A stretch of DNA of 64,000 nt from Pseudomonas tumuqii (GTDB lineage: Bacteria; Pseudomonadota; Gammaproteobacteria; Pseudomonadales; Pseudomonadaceae), in the NCBI RefSeq assembly GCF_013184545.1, contig NZ_JAAOJA010000005.1, forward strand, positions 248,001 to 312,000. The letters run 5' to 3'. Below are positions 8,958-17,189 of the stretch, piece by piece; positions within the stretch are counted from its first letter, which is position 1; each line of letters starts with the position of its first letter. Under the pieces are notes generated by a model that saw only the letters and a program-made list of their open reading frames with translations, was not told where the DNA came from and did not search any database. The translations under genes were made by a program, and so were the position numbers.

Positions 8958-9926
8958 GTGCCCTCCGTGTTGCGTCTTTTTTCTGCTGTCAGTCTGTTCT
9001 GCGCCGTTTTTCTCACCAGCCCTGCCGCCCTTGCCGAGGTGCGCGTGCTGACCAGCATCAAGCCGTTGCAGCTGATCGCCGCGGCCGTGCAGGACGGTGT
9101 CGGCAGCCCCGCAGTGCTGCTGCCACCCGGCGCCTCGCCGCACCACTACGCGCTGCGTCCCTCCGATGTGCGGCGGGTGCGCGACGTGGCGCTGCTGTAC
9201 TGGATCGGCCCCGACCTGGAAAGCTTCCTGCCGCGGGTGCTGGCCGGTCGCAGCCAGCCGAGCGTCGCCGTGCAGGACCTGCCCGGCATGCACCTGCGCC
9301 ACTTCGGCGACAGCCATGCCGAGGACGATGACCACGACCAGGCCCATGACGAGCATGGCCAGGAGGTCGCCGACGAGCACGAGCATGATCAGGCCCACCG
9401 TCCCGGTGCCCTGGATGCGCACCTCTGGCTGCTGCCGGCCAATGCGCGGGTGATCGCCACGCGCATGGCCGCCGACCTGAGCGGTGCCGACCCGGCCAAC
9501 GCCGCGCGTTATCAGGCCAACCTGGCCGCCTTCGGCGCCCGCCTGGAGGCTCTCGACCAGCGTTTGCAAGCCCGCCTGGGCGGCCTGGCCGGCAAGCCCT
9601 ACTTCGTCTTCCACGAGGCCTACGACTACTTCGAGGCCGCCTACGGCCTCCAGCATGCCGGGGTGTTCAGCGTGGCCAGCGAAGTGCAGCCCGGCGCGCG
9701 GCATGTCGCCGCCATGCGCACCCGCCTGCAGCAGGCCGGCCCGGCCTGCGTGTTCAGCGAACCGCCGCTGCGCCCACGCCTGGCCGAGACCCTGACCGCC
9801 GGCCTGCCGGTGACCCTGGCCGAACTGGACACCATGGGCGGCGCGCTGGCAGTGGATGGCAACGGCTACGAGACCCTGCTGGACAACCTGGCCAATGGCC
9901 TGGTCGAGTGCCTGGGCGCCCTGTAA
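8958..9926 (+). CDS. znuA: Zinc ABC transporter periplasmic binding protein
   Basis: 322 residues with a cleavable signal peptide ending SPAALA before [11 protein letters not shown]. Zinc ligands of cluster A-1 binding proteins are visible: His in [10 protein letters not shown], His in DAHLWLLP and His in VFHEAYDYF, with a C-terminal acidic residue. The flexible His/Asp/Glu-rich loop typical of ZnuA is present (about residues 117-150: [13 protein letters not shown] onward). The start is a GTG; a second in-frame GTG three codons later (8967) is possible. Divergent from zur across the Zur-box candidate. Confidence 0.93.
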   Translation: MPSVLRLFSAVSLFCAVFLTSPAALAEVRVLTSIKPLQLIAAAVQDGVGSPAVLLPPGASPHHYALRPSDVRRVRDVALLYWIGPDLESFLPRVLAGRSQPSVAVQDLPGMHLRHFGDSHAEDDDHDQAHDEHGQEVADEHEHDQAHRPGALDAHLWLLPANARVIATRMAADLSGADPANAARYQANLAAFGARLEALDQRLQARLGGLAGKPYFVFHEAYDYFEAAYGLQHAGVFSVASEVQPGARHVAAMRTRLQQAGPACVFSEPPLRPRLAETLTAGLPVTLAELDTMGGALAVDGNGYETLLDNLANGLVECLGAL

Positions 9927-10220
9927 GCCTGCGCAATCAGGGGCATGTCGGCTGACGTCGGCGGCGGACTCGGGCCGTGACCGGCTTTGGCGGCGGGATC
10001 CAGGGCTGGCTGATAATCCATCAAGGCGGCCGATGCTCACCTGCGCGCGGCCCCATCCCGTAACCGTGCAAACCCGCAACCCTTGGTCGGCTGGATCACG
10101 GCGCATCGGTCCGCCACCAGGGTGCAACAGTCTTATCGGTCGAGCGCTATATCCAGTGCCTGCACTGGCCTATAGTCAGGCGTTATCAGCGCTGTCGCTG
10201 GTTCACCAGGGAAGGCCCGC
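9927..10220. other. Gene-free stretch upstream of the methyltransferase
   Basis: 294 bases without a credible gene. It holds a 29-base palindrome at 10147-10175 and AAGG in front of the next ATG. No clear terminator for znuA was found. Confidence 0.6.
10147..10175. promoter_or_regulatory. 29-base palindrome upstream of the methyltransferase
   Basis: CTATATCCAGTGC and GCACTGGCCTATAG form near-symmetrical arms about a CT centre, with one extra base on one side. It lies 45 bases before the methyltransferase start. An operator is the simplest reading; the protein that would bind it is not known. Confidence 0.45.
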
Positions 10221-10940
10221 ATGCTGACCATTGAACGCATCTACCCCAAGCAACTCGACCAGAACAATGTCGACGACCAGAACACCCTGCGCATCCATCT
10301 GCAGCGTTATCGGTTCGCCGCGGCCTGCCTGAGCGGCGAGCGCATTCTCGACATGGCCTGTGGTTGCGGCTACGGCACCGCCTTGCTGGCCGAGTTGCAC
10401 CCGGACAAGATTGTGCTGGGGGTGGACATCGACCCGGCCGCCATCGCCTATGCCGAGCAGCACTACCGCCTGCCCAACCTCAGCTACCGCTGTGCCGATG
10501 CCCAGAGCTTCAGCGCCGAGCCGCGCTTCGACAGCATCATCAGCCTGGAAACCATCGAGCACCTGCCAAACCCGCGGCTCCTGGTCGCCAACTATGCCGC
10601 GCTGTTGGCCGAGCAGGGCCAGGTGATCGCCTCGGTGCCCATCACCCCGACCCTGGACGGCAACCCGCACCACCTGCATGACTTCAGCAAAGCCTCGTTC
10701 CTCGCCCTGTTCCGCCGCCATGGTTTGCACCCGGACCAGTCTTTCGAGCAGATCCAGAGGTGGCAATTCAAGGGCTTGTTCGTCAAACGCCCGATCAAGC
10801 AGCACCGCTCCGAAGGGGTGGGCAACGCCGTGCTGCAGTACTACCGCAAGCATCCTGCGTACCTGCTGCTGCGCCTGCGCTCGATGCTGCGCTACGGCTT
10901 CAGCAATCGCTACCTGACCTGCAATTTCAGGGCGACCTGA
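10221..10940 (+). CDS. Class I SAM-dependent methyltransferase
   Basis: 239 residues. SAM-binding motif I is ILDMACGCGYGTALL, the acidic residue at the end of strand 2 is in VLGVDIDP, motif III is near CADAQSF, and motif IV lies around ISLETIEHL. These are typical of small-molecule or lipid/ubiquinone-type methyltransferases of the Methyltransf_11/23 type. The C-terminal part is basic and may bind an anionic substrate. No neighbouring biosynthetic genes reveal the substrate. Downstream, before the convergent flavocytochrome gene, is a small CACAACC...GGTTGTG hairpin (11024-11042) with no T-run. Confidence 0.82.
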   Translation: MLTIERIYPKQLDQNNVDDQNTLRIHLQRYRFAAACLSGERILDMACGCGYGTALLAELHPDKIVLGVDIDPAAIAYAEQHYRLPNLSYRCADAQSFSAEPRFDSIISLETIEHLPNPRLLVANYAALLAEQGQVIASVPITPTLDGNPHHLHDFSKASFLALFRRHGLHPDQSFEQIQRWQFKGLFVKRPIKQHRSEGVGNAVLQYYRKHPAYLLLRLRSMLRYGFSNRYLTCNFRAT

Positions 10941-11141
10941 ACGCCGCTGGAGTCGTTGGGCGCGCCTGGCCGGTGCTTAAGGGCGGCAAGCTCTGTGTGC
11001 GCAGAGAGCCCCCTGCCCAGGGACACAACCAATGTGGTTGTGCCGGTTTGATGCGAATGGCTGCAAACGGCCCAGGCTGACGCTGCGTATCATCAATATC
11101 GCGGCCCTGTTGTTCCGACTGAATGGCCCCTGGAATGGTGC

Positions 11142-12479
11142 TTAACGCATCTGGAACAATTCCTGATGGAAGTCTTCCGGCTTCAGACCATGGGCCACCA
11201 GATCATCGCGCAGGGACTGGCCAAAGCCCGTAGGTCCGCAGAACCAGACGCTGGCATCCTGCCAGTCCGGAATTTCCTTGCGTAGGCGTTCGCCACTGAG
11301 GCGGCCGTTCTGGCCGGCCACCAACAGGTGCAACCTGACCCCCGCGGCGGTCGCATCGGCACGCAACTTATCAATGGCTTGGGGTGAGTACTCGCCGGAA
11401 GGATGGAACAGATCGATGTTGTGCTGACGATCAGGCTCCAGCGCCAGTTGCTTGAGCCGCGCCACAAAGGGCGTGATACCGATGCCGGCACCGATCCAGA
11501 TCTGCCGCTGGTTCTGGTCTTCGAAGGTGAAACAGCCGTATGGCCCTTCCACCGTCACCAGGTCGCCCACGTGCAGGGTCTGCGGCAGTCGGCTGGTGTG
11601 GTCGCCCAGGGCTTTGGTGATGAAGCTGATCTGCGTTTGCGGCGGGTTCCAGGCCGAGGCGATGGTATAAGGGTGCGCGCCTTCCGATTCAGACGAGGTG
11701 ACGAAGGCGAACTGACCGGCCTTGTGCCCGGGCCAGCCCGCTTGCAGTGCGATGTGGGTTTCCAGCACGTTCAGTTCCGGGTACTGAATCAGGGTTTGTA
11801 TTTCACCTTGAACCTTGCGCCGGGCTCCGATGCGTTTGAACAACGCCTGGAACGCCGCCAGGGTGCCACCGACCAGCAGCAGGGCGGTGACTATGCCGAC
11901 CGGCTCGGACCAGTAGGCGAACTTGACCAGCACCACAGTGTGGAACACCAGCACCAGGTAGAGCGCGGCCAGGATGATGTGGGTCTTGGCGAACCAGCGG
12001 TAGGGGAAGCGCTTGACCAGCGCCAGGATGATCAGCACCCCGGCAGCGTAGAACGCCCACTCGCCGAGGGTCTCGGCCAACCCGCGCTGGCTGCGCAGCA
12101 ACTGCTCAATGGTGCCAAGTTCCGGGCCGGCACCGCGCCCCTTGACCGGTTTGCTCAGCCAGCCCCAGCCGACCGCCCACTTGGTCCCCTTGGCCCAGAC
12201 CCAGTGCACGCTGGCAAACACCAGCACGCTGATGCCTAGCCACCTGTGCAACCGGTACATCTTGTCCAGTCCGCCAAGCAGCGGTTCGGGGCGGCGCGGG
12301 CGCACCGCCAGCATCATTGCCACGCTCATGGCCGCCATCGCGATGACTCCGGTGTATTGCACTAGCACCGCACGCAGCGAGAAATAGGTCAGCGGCTTCG
12401 GCAGGACGGTCTCTGCCAGTGCCCATAGCAGGGTTAGCCCTATCAGCAACGCCCACAAGGTTATCTTGATGTTCTTCAT
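11142..12479 (-). CDS. Ferric-reductase-like transmembrane flavocytochrome (FAD/NAD(P)H oxidoreductase)
   Basis: About 445 residues. The N-terminal half has roughly six membrane helices of the ferric reductase/NOX type, with histidines in YRLHRWLG, FASVHWVWA, KTHIILAAL and VFHTVVL as heme ligand candidates. The C-terminal half is a ferredoxin-reductase module: FAD-binding HPYTIAS, a glycine-rich GAGIGITPF for NAD(P)H, and the terminal WFCGPTGF and FHQELFQMR. The start MKNIKITLW at 12479 is preferred because the upstream extension lacks a hydrophobic pattern. The likely role is transmembrane electron transfer to ferric iron or oxygen. It stands alone, with no siderophore genes nearby. Confidence 0.85.
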   Translation of the reverse strand: MKNIKITLWALLIGLTLLWALAETVLPKPLTYFSLRAVLVQYTGVIAMAAMSVAMMLAVRPRRPEPLLGGLDKMYRLHRWLGISVLVFASVHWVWAKGTKWAVGWGWLSKPVKGRGAGPELGTIEQLLRSQRGLAETLGEWAFYAAGVLIILALVKRFPYRWFAKTHIILAALYLVLVFHTVVLVKFAYWSEPVGIVTALLLVGGTLAAFQALFKRIGARRKVQGEIQTLIQYPELNVLETHIALQAGWPGHKAGQFAFVTSSESEGAHPYTIASAWNPPQTQISFITKALGDHTSRLPQTLHVGDLVTVEGPYGCFTFEDQNQRQIWIGAGIGITPFVARLKQLALEPDRQHNIDLFHPSGEYSPQAIDKLRADATAAGVRLHLLVAGQNGRLSGERLRKEIPDWQDASVWFCGPTGFGQSLRDDLVAHGLKPEDFHQELFQMR

Positions 12480-12948
12480 TTCGGACTCTGCGGTAAGGCT
12501 ACGGTGGACATGCTCAAGCAAAAATAGCCACCGCAGAACAAGTTTTCGCCCGAACGATAAAAACACTGCTGCAGGTCAATTAATCACACAGCAAGGTGAC
12601 ACCTGCAAAGGTTCGGGGCGGCCGAATCCAGCCCGCAGCGGATGGCCGCCGGGATCGATTGGCGGGCAAGGTTTGCGGATCGGGGAAGAGGGCACCATGG
12701 CCTCCGATCATCGCGACAGGAGGTCGGCGTTGGCCATCGGCCTCGCGGAGATAGTCACATCCGGCCGTCTGCCTGACCAGGGATTCAGGTTGTCTGATGA
12801 CTGCTCTTCGCCTTCCCTGCCACCCATAGCAGCGCCCGCCGACTACCATCCATGCGCCCACACTCGCCGGGCGGCGTGGTGTCTGCAGGGGCTGCTAAGG
12901 TGAAAGGCAGGATTCGCTCTTATCACCTCGGCGGCAGGAGGACGGAAG
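12480..12948. other. Gene-free stretch upstream of nrdJ
   Basis: 469 bases between the divergent flavocytochrome and nrdJ. Short frames here lack family features. I looked for a cobalamin riboswitch, expected in front of some B12-dependent nrdJ genes, and saw no convincing B12 box. AGGAGG lies just before the nrdJ ATG. Confidence 0.6.
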
Positions 12949-15090
12949 ATGGCCAAGCGCGCGGCGGGCGGTTCGGCGGCGGCCGCGGGGATTGCCCTGC
13001 AGGCGGCGGCGCTGGATATCTGGGCGCAGAAGTACTGCCTGCGCGATCGTGACGGCAAGCCGCTGGATGCCGATATCGATGGCACCTGGCAGCGCATCGC
13101 CCGGGCCCTGGCCGAGGTGGAGGCGCCGCCGCTGCGCGAGCATTGGTATGCGGAGTTTCTCTGGGCGCTGCGCAATGGCGCGATTCCTGCCGGGCGGATC
13201 GTCGCCAATGCCGGTGCCGAGGCCTACAAGCCGGCGACCTCGACCATCAACTGCACGGTCTCCGGCACCCTCGCCGATTCCATGGAGGACATCCTCGGCA
13301 AGCTGGTCGAGGCCGGGCTGACGCTCAAGGCCGGCTGCGGCATCGGCTACGAGTTCTCCACCCTGCGCCCGCGTGGCGCCCTGGTTTCCGGCGCCGGGGC
13401 GCAGACCAGCGGGCCGCTGTCGTTCATGGATATCTTCGACAAGATGTGTTTCACCATCAGCTCGGCCGGCGGTCGCCGTGGGGCGCAGATGGCCACCTTC
13501 GATATCGCCCACCCGGATGTGCGCGCGTTCATCGCCGCCAAGCGCGAGGACGGCCGGCTGCGCCAGTTCAACCTGAGCCTGCTGGTCGGCGACGACTTCA
13601 TGCGCGCGGTGGAGGCCGACGCCGACTGGCCGCTGCTGTTCCCGCTGCATGCCAAGGAGCGCGCAGCGCTGGATCTCGACGATCCGGCCCAGGTGCGCTG
13701 GCGCGACTGGCCGCTGCACGACGGCTATTGCGTGCGCGAAGACGGCCTGGTGGCCTGCAAGGTCTACGCCACGCTGCCTGCCCGTGAGCTGTGGGATGCG
13801 CTGATGGCGGCCACCTACGACTACGGCGAGCCGGGCTTTATCCTCATCGACCGGGTTAATCAGCAGAACAACAACTGGTGGTGCGAGGACATCCGCGCAA
13901 GCAATCCGTGCGGTGAACAGCCCCTGCCGCCCTATGGCGCCTGCCTGCTCGGTTCGCTCAACTTGACCGCCTTCGTCGAGGCGCCGTTCGCCGCCGACGC
14001 GCGCTTCGATTGGGACAGGTTCCGCCGCGTGGTGCGCATCTTCACCCGCCTGCTGGACAACGTGGTGGAGATCAACGGCCTGCCGCTGGCAGCGCAGCGT
14101 GCCGAGATCTTCGCCAAGCGCCGGCATGGCATGGGATTTCTCGGCCTGGGTTCGGCATTGGCGCTGCTCAAGCTGCGCTATGGCAGCCCGCAGGCCTGCG
14201 CGTTCACCGAGGAGGTGGCGCGCGAGATGGCCCTGACCGGCTGGCAGGTGGGCCTGGAGCTGGCCGAGGAGAAAGGCCCGGCGCCGCTGCTGGCCGAGGA
14301 GTTCGAGGTGACCGCGGCGATGCTGCGTCAGCGCCCGGAGATGGTCGCCGACGGCCATCAGGTCGGCGACCGCCTGCCGGGCCGGGTGCTGCACGCCAAG
14401 TATTCGCGCTACATGCAGCACCTGGCCGAGCATGCGCCGCAACTGGTGGCGGCGCTGGCCGAGCGCGGCGCGCGTTTCACCCACCACAGCTCCATCGCCC
14501 CGACCGGGACCATCAGCCTGAGCCTGGCCAACAACGCCTCCAACGGCATCGAACCGAGCTTCGCCCAGCGCTATTCGCGCAACCTGATCCGCGCCGGGCG
14601 CAAGGCCAAGGATCGGGTCGAGGTGCTCAGCTACGAGCTGCTGGCCTACCGCGCGCGGGTCAACCCGCGCGCCCGGCCCGGCGCGGAGGACCCGGCCGAG
14701 CGGCTGCCGGACTACTTCGTCAGTAGCGAGGACATCAGCCCCAGCGAGCATGTGGACATCCAGGCCGCGGCGCAGAAGTGGGTCGACTCGTCGATCTCCA
14801 AGACCGCCAACGTGCCCGCCGATTACCCCTTTGCGGCGTTCAAGGACATCTACCGTTACGCCTGGCGCCAGGGTCTCAAGGGTTGCACCACCTTTCGCTT
14901 CAACCCGGCGGCGTTCCAGGGCGTGCTGGTCAAGGAGGCGGACCTGGCGCGCACCCGCTATCGCTTCGAGCTGGAGGACGGCAGCCTGGTGGAGCTGGCG
15001 GGCAACGAGGAGGTCGAGTACGACGGTGAGGTGCACAGCGCCGCCAACCTGTTCGAGGCTTTGAAGGAAGGCTATTACGGCAAGTATTGA
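12949..15090 (+). CDS. nrdJa: Class II (adenosylcobalamin-dependent) ribonucleotide reductase, large part
   Basis: 713 residues; makes deoxyribonucleotides using a B12 radical, independent of oxygen. Seen are the catalytic-barrel Cys in STINCTVSG, the loop SSAGGRRGAQMATFDI, the radical cysteine motif SNPCGEQPLPPYGAC, and the phosphate-binding APTGTISL. An N-terminal cap recognises the allosteric region of the family. The protein stops after GLKGCTTFRFNPAA and a short tail; the remaining C-terminal domain with the zinc-ribbon cysteines is encoded separately by the next gene, as in P. aeruginosa NrdJa/NrdJb. A strong AGGAGG precedes the ATG. Confidence 0.94.
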   Translation: MAKRAAGGSAAAAGIALQAAALDIWAQKYCLRDRDGKPLDADIDGTWQRIARALAEVEAPPLREHWYAEFLWALRNGAIPAGRIVANAGAEAYKPATSTINCTVSGTLADSMEDILGKLVEAGLTLKAGCGIGYEFSTLRPRGALVSGAGAQTSGPLSFMDIFDKMCFTISSAGGRRGAQMATFDIAHPDVRAFIAAKREDGRLRQFNLSLLVGDDFMRAVEADADWPLLFPLHAKERAALDLDDPAQVRWRDWPLHDGYCVREDGLVACKVYATLPARELWDALMAATYDYGEPGFILIDRVNQQNNNWWCEDIRASNPCGEQPLPPYGACLLGSLNLTAFVEAPFAADARFDWDRFRRVVRIFTRLLDNVVEINGLPLAAQRAEIFAKRRHGMGFLGLGSALALLKLRYGSPQACAFTEEVAREMALTGWQVGLELAEEKGPAPLLAEEFEVTAAMLRQRPEMVADGHQVGDRLPGRVLHAKYSRYMQHLAEHAPQLVAALAERGARFTHHSSIAPTGTISLSLANNASNGIEPSFAQRYSRNLIRAGRKAKDRVEVLSYELLAYRARVNPRARPGAEDPAERLPDYFVSSEDISPSEHVDIQAAAQKWVDSSISKTANVPADYPFAAFKDIYRYAWRQGLKGCTTFRFNPAAFQGVLVKEADLARTRYRFELEDGSLVELAGNEEVEYDGEVHSAANLFEALKEGYYGKY

Positions 15091-15143
15091 GCGGGTTTGC
15101 CGCGCCGCTTCAGCGGTGGCCGGCCACCCGCAGGGAGCGGGTC

Positions 15144-15830
15144 ATGGTGGTGAAGATCGAGCAGCGCATCAAGGGTTTCCAGGTGATCGACGAGGTCGAG
15201 GCGATGCAGCGCGCGGCCGCCGCCGAGACGCCGGTGCCGGTGCAGATGGACGAGACCCTGCAGCGCCCGGAGAGCCTGTTCGGCGTCACCTACAAGATCA
15301 AGTCGCCGCTGTTCGAGCATGCGCTCTACGTCACCATCAACGACATAGTCCTCAACGCCGGCACGCCCCACGAGCAGCGCCGGCCGTTCGAGATATTCAT
15401 CAACTCCAAGGGCATGGAGCATTTCCAGTGGATAGTGGCGCTGACCCGGATCATGTCGGCGGTGTTCCGCAAGGGCGGCGACTGCACCTTCCTGGTCGAG
15501 GAGCTGAAGGCGGTGTTCGATCCGCGCGGCGGCTACCTCAAGCGCGGCGGCGTCTACATGCCGTCGCTGGTGGCCGAGATCGGCGCGGTGCTGGAGCGCC
15601 ACCTGACCGCCATCGGCCTGCTCAAGGGCCACGAACTGGATGAAGGGCAACGCCGCTTGCTGGCGCAGAAGTGGGCGGTCTACCAGGCCAGCCAGGACGC
15701 CAGCGCGGTGGAGCCGGGCGAGGGCTTCCCGCCCGGTGCGCAGCTGTGCAGCAAGTGCCAGACCCAGGCGGTGGTGCACCTGGAAGGTTGCGCCACCTGC
15801 TTGAATTGCGGTTATTCGCGCTGTGGTTGA
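15144..15830 (+). CDS. nrdJb: Class II ribonucleotide reductase, C-terminal subunit NrdJb
   Basis: 228 residues. It corresponds to the C-terminal part of full-length NrdJ, with the domain PFEIFINSKGMEHFQWIVALTR and a terminal cysteine-rich ribbon CSKCQTQ...CATCLNCGYSRCG. These cysteines are expected to accept electrons from thioredoxin and regenerate the active-site pair. The ATG at 15144 is chosen because AGGGAG is about six bases upstream; the frame could extend back to 15087, overlapping nrdJa. Only 53 bases separate it from nrdJa, so both are one operon and probably form a complex. It converges on thrB with a 19-base gap. Confidence 0.92.
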   Translation: MVVKIEQRIKGFQVIDEVEAMQRAAAAETPVPVQMDETLQRPESLFGVTYKIKSPLFEHALYVTINDIVLNAGTPHEQRRPFEIFINSKGMEHFQWIVALTRIMSAVFRKGGDCTFLVEELKAVFDPRGGYLKRGGVYMPSLVAEIGAVLERHLTAIGLLKGHELDEGQRRLLAQKWAVYQASQDASAVEPGEGFPPGAQLCSKCQTQAVVHLEGCATCLNCGYSRCG

Positions 15831-15849
15831 GGCAGCACCCTAGGGGCCG

Positions 15850-16800
15850 TTACAGGGCGAACGGCAGCGCCACCTCGACCTGCTGGCGATGCAGCAGGCG
15901 GTGCTGGAACTCGCCGGGGTCGTGGATCAGCACTTGCTGACCGGCGAAGGAGTCGGCGGCGATCAGCCGCGACAGCCAGAAGCGCACGCAGGCGATGCGC
16001 AGCATGGCCGGCCACAGTTCGGCCTCGGCCGGGGTGAAGGGGCGCAGGCTGGCATAGGCGCCGAGCAGGGCCTGGGCACGGTGCGGATCGAGACTGCCAT
16101 CGGCGTCCGAGCACCAGTCATTCAGGGCGATCGCCAGGTCGTAGAGCATCGGGCCGGCACAGGCGTTGTAGAAGTCGATCACGCCGGCCAGGTGATTGCC
16201 GTCGAACAGCACGTTGTCGCGGAACAGGTCGGCGTGCAGGTTGGCCCGCGGCAAGGCGAGGATGCGCGGCTTGAGCGCATGGATCTCCGCCAGGGCATCG
16301 CGCAGCAGCGGCAATTGCGTCTCCGGCAGTTTCAGCGCCAGGCTCGGCCCCTCTTCGAGCATCCAGTCCAGGCCGCGATCGCTCTGCCGTTCCAGCACAT
16401 GTGCGCGGGTGGCCAGGTGAATGTGCGCCAGCAGGTTGCCGACTTCCTGGCAATGATGCGGGTTGGCCAGGCTGACGTGCTTGCCCGGCAGGCGCGGCTG
16501 CAACAGCGCCGGCTTCTCCGCCAGGCTGCGCAGCGCTTCACCGCTCTCGGTGCGCAGGGCATAGGGCACCGGCAGGCCGGCCTCATGCAGGACATCGAGC
16601 AGTTCGATAAAGAACGGCAGGTCGGCGCTGGGGCCGCGCTCGATCAGGGTCAGGACGAACTCGCCCTGTTCCAGGCTGACGAAGAAGTTGCTGTTCTCGC
16701 TGCCCGCGACGATGCCCTGGAAGTCGCGCAGGCGACCCAGGCCATAGGGCGCGAGAAAGGCTTCCAACTCGTGACGCTCCAGGGGGGTGAATACCGACAT
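15850..16800 (-). CDS. thrB: Homoserine kinase (ThrB2, aminoglycoside phosphotransferase-like)
   Basis: 316 residues. Catalyses ATP-dependent phosphorylation of homoserine in threonine synthesis. It belongs to the APH-fold type used by pseudomonads rather than the GHMP-kinase type of E. coli: the N-lobe has GSENSNFFV, the catalytic loop is HADLFRDNVLF, and the metal-binding motif IDFYNACAGPMLYDLA. Starts with MSVFTPLERHELEAFL. It follows the DUF2782 gene by 30 bases on the same strand, the arrangement conserved next to polA in Pseudomonas. Confidence 0.94.
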   Translation of the reverse strand: MSVFTPLERHELEAFLAPYGLGRLRDFQGIVAGSENSNFFVSLEQGEFVLTLIERGPSADLPFFIELLDVLHEAGLPVPYALRTESGEALRSLAEKPALLQPRLPGKHVSLANPHHCQEVGNLLAHIHLATRAHVLERQSDRGLDWMLEEGPSLALKLPETQLPLLRDALAEIHALKPRILALPRANLHADLFRDNVLFDGNHLAGVIDFYNACAGPMLYDLAIALNDWCSDADGSLDPHRAQALLGAYASLRPFTPAEAELWPAMLRIACVRFWLSRLIAADSFAGQQVLIHDPGEFQHRLLHRQQVEVALPFAL

Positions 16801-16830
16801 ATCAGAACCGCCGACTTAACATGTGCTGCC

Positions 16831-17115
16831 TTACCATTTAAAAATTTCCCAGGCCGGAATCAGCATGTCCGGAGAGTCCGAACGGACGAAGTTGCCGTCA
16901 CTGCCGTCGGCGCGCACCAGAAAGTAAGGTTTGCCGGTCTTGGGGGTGATTTTGATTGCATAGAGGAAGCCGTTGACCCGGTATTCCTCGATGGTCTTGT
17001 CGCCTTCCTGGCGGATGGTCACGTCCGGATCGGCGGACGGCGCATCATCGGCATAGGCGGCGAGCGAAGCGACAGCCAACAGGCTGGCCAGCAACAAGCT
17101 ATTGAGTGTGCGCAT
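16831..17115 (-). CDS. DUF2782 small periplasmic protein
   Basis: 94 residues with a signal peptide (LLLASLLAVASLAAYA before DDAPSADP). The mature part matches the DUF2782 pattern: an acidic linker, then EEYRVNGFLYAIKITPKTGKPYFLV and a terminal IPAWEIFKW. This small protein sits beside polA and thrB in many gammaproteobacteria. Function unknown. It is divergent from polA and heads a two-gene unit with thrB. Confidence 0.88.
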   Translation of the reverse strand: MRTLNSLLLASLLAVASLAAYADDAPSADPDVTIRQEGDKTIEEYRVNGFLYAIKITPKTGKPYFLVRADGSDGNFVRSDSPDMLIPAWEIFKW

Positions 17116-17189
17116 GATAACCTTGTCCCTTTGTTTTCAATGGTGCGGTCATTCTAACGCCGCCCCCGCCGAAAAGGTTGATCCTGCTC

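Noticed and set aside
12480..12948. Expected cobalamin riboswitch in front of nrdJa.
   Set aside because: No convincing B12 box or matching core was found by eye on either strand.
12895..15036. A 713-codon open frame on the strand opposite nrdJa.
   Set aside because: High GC content keeps the antisense frame open. The sense strand has all catalytic motifs of NrdJ; the antisense protein has none.
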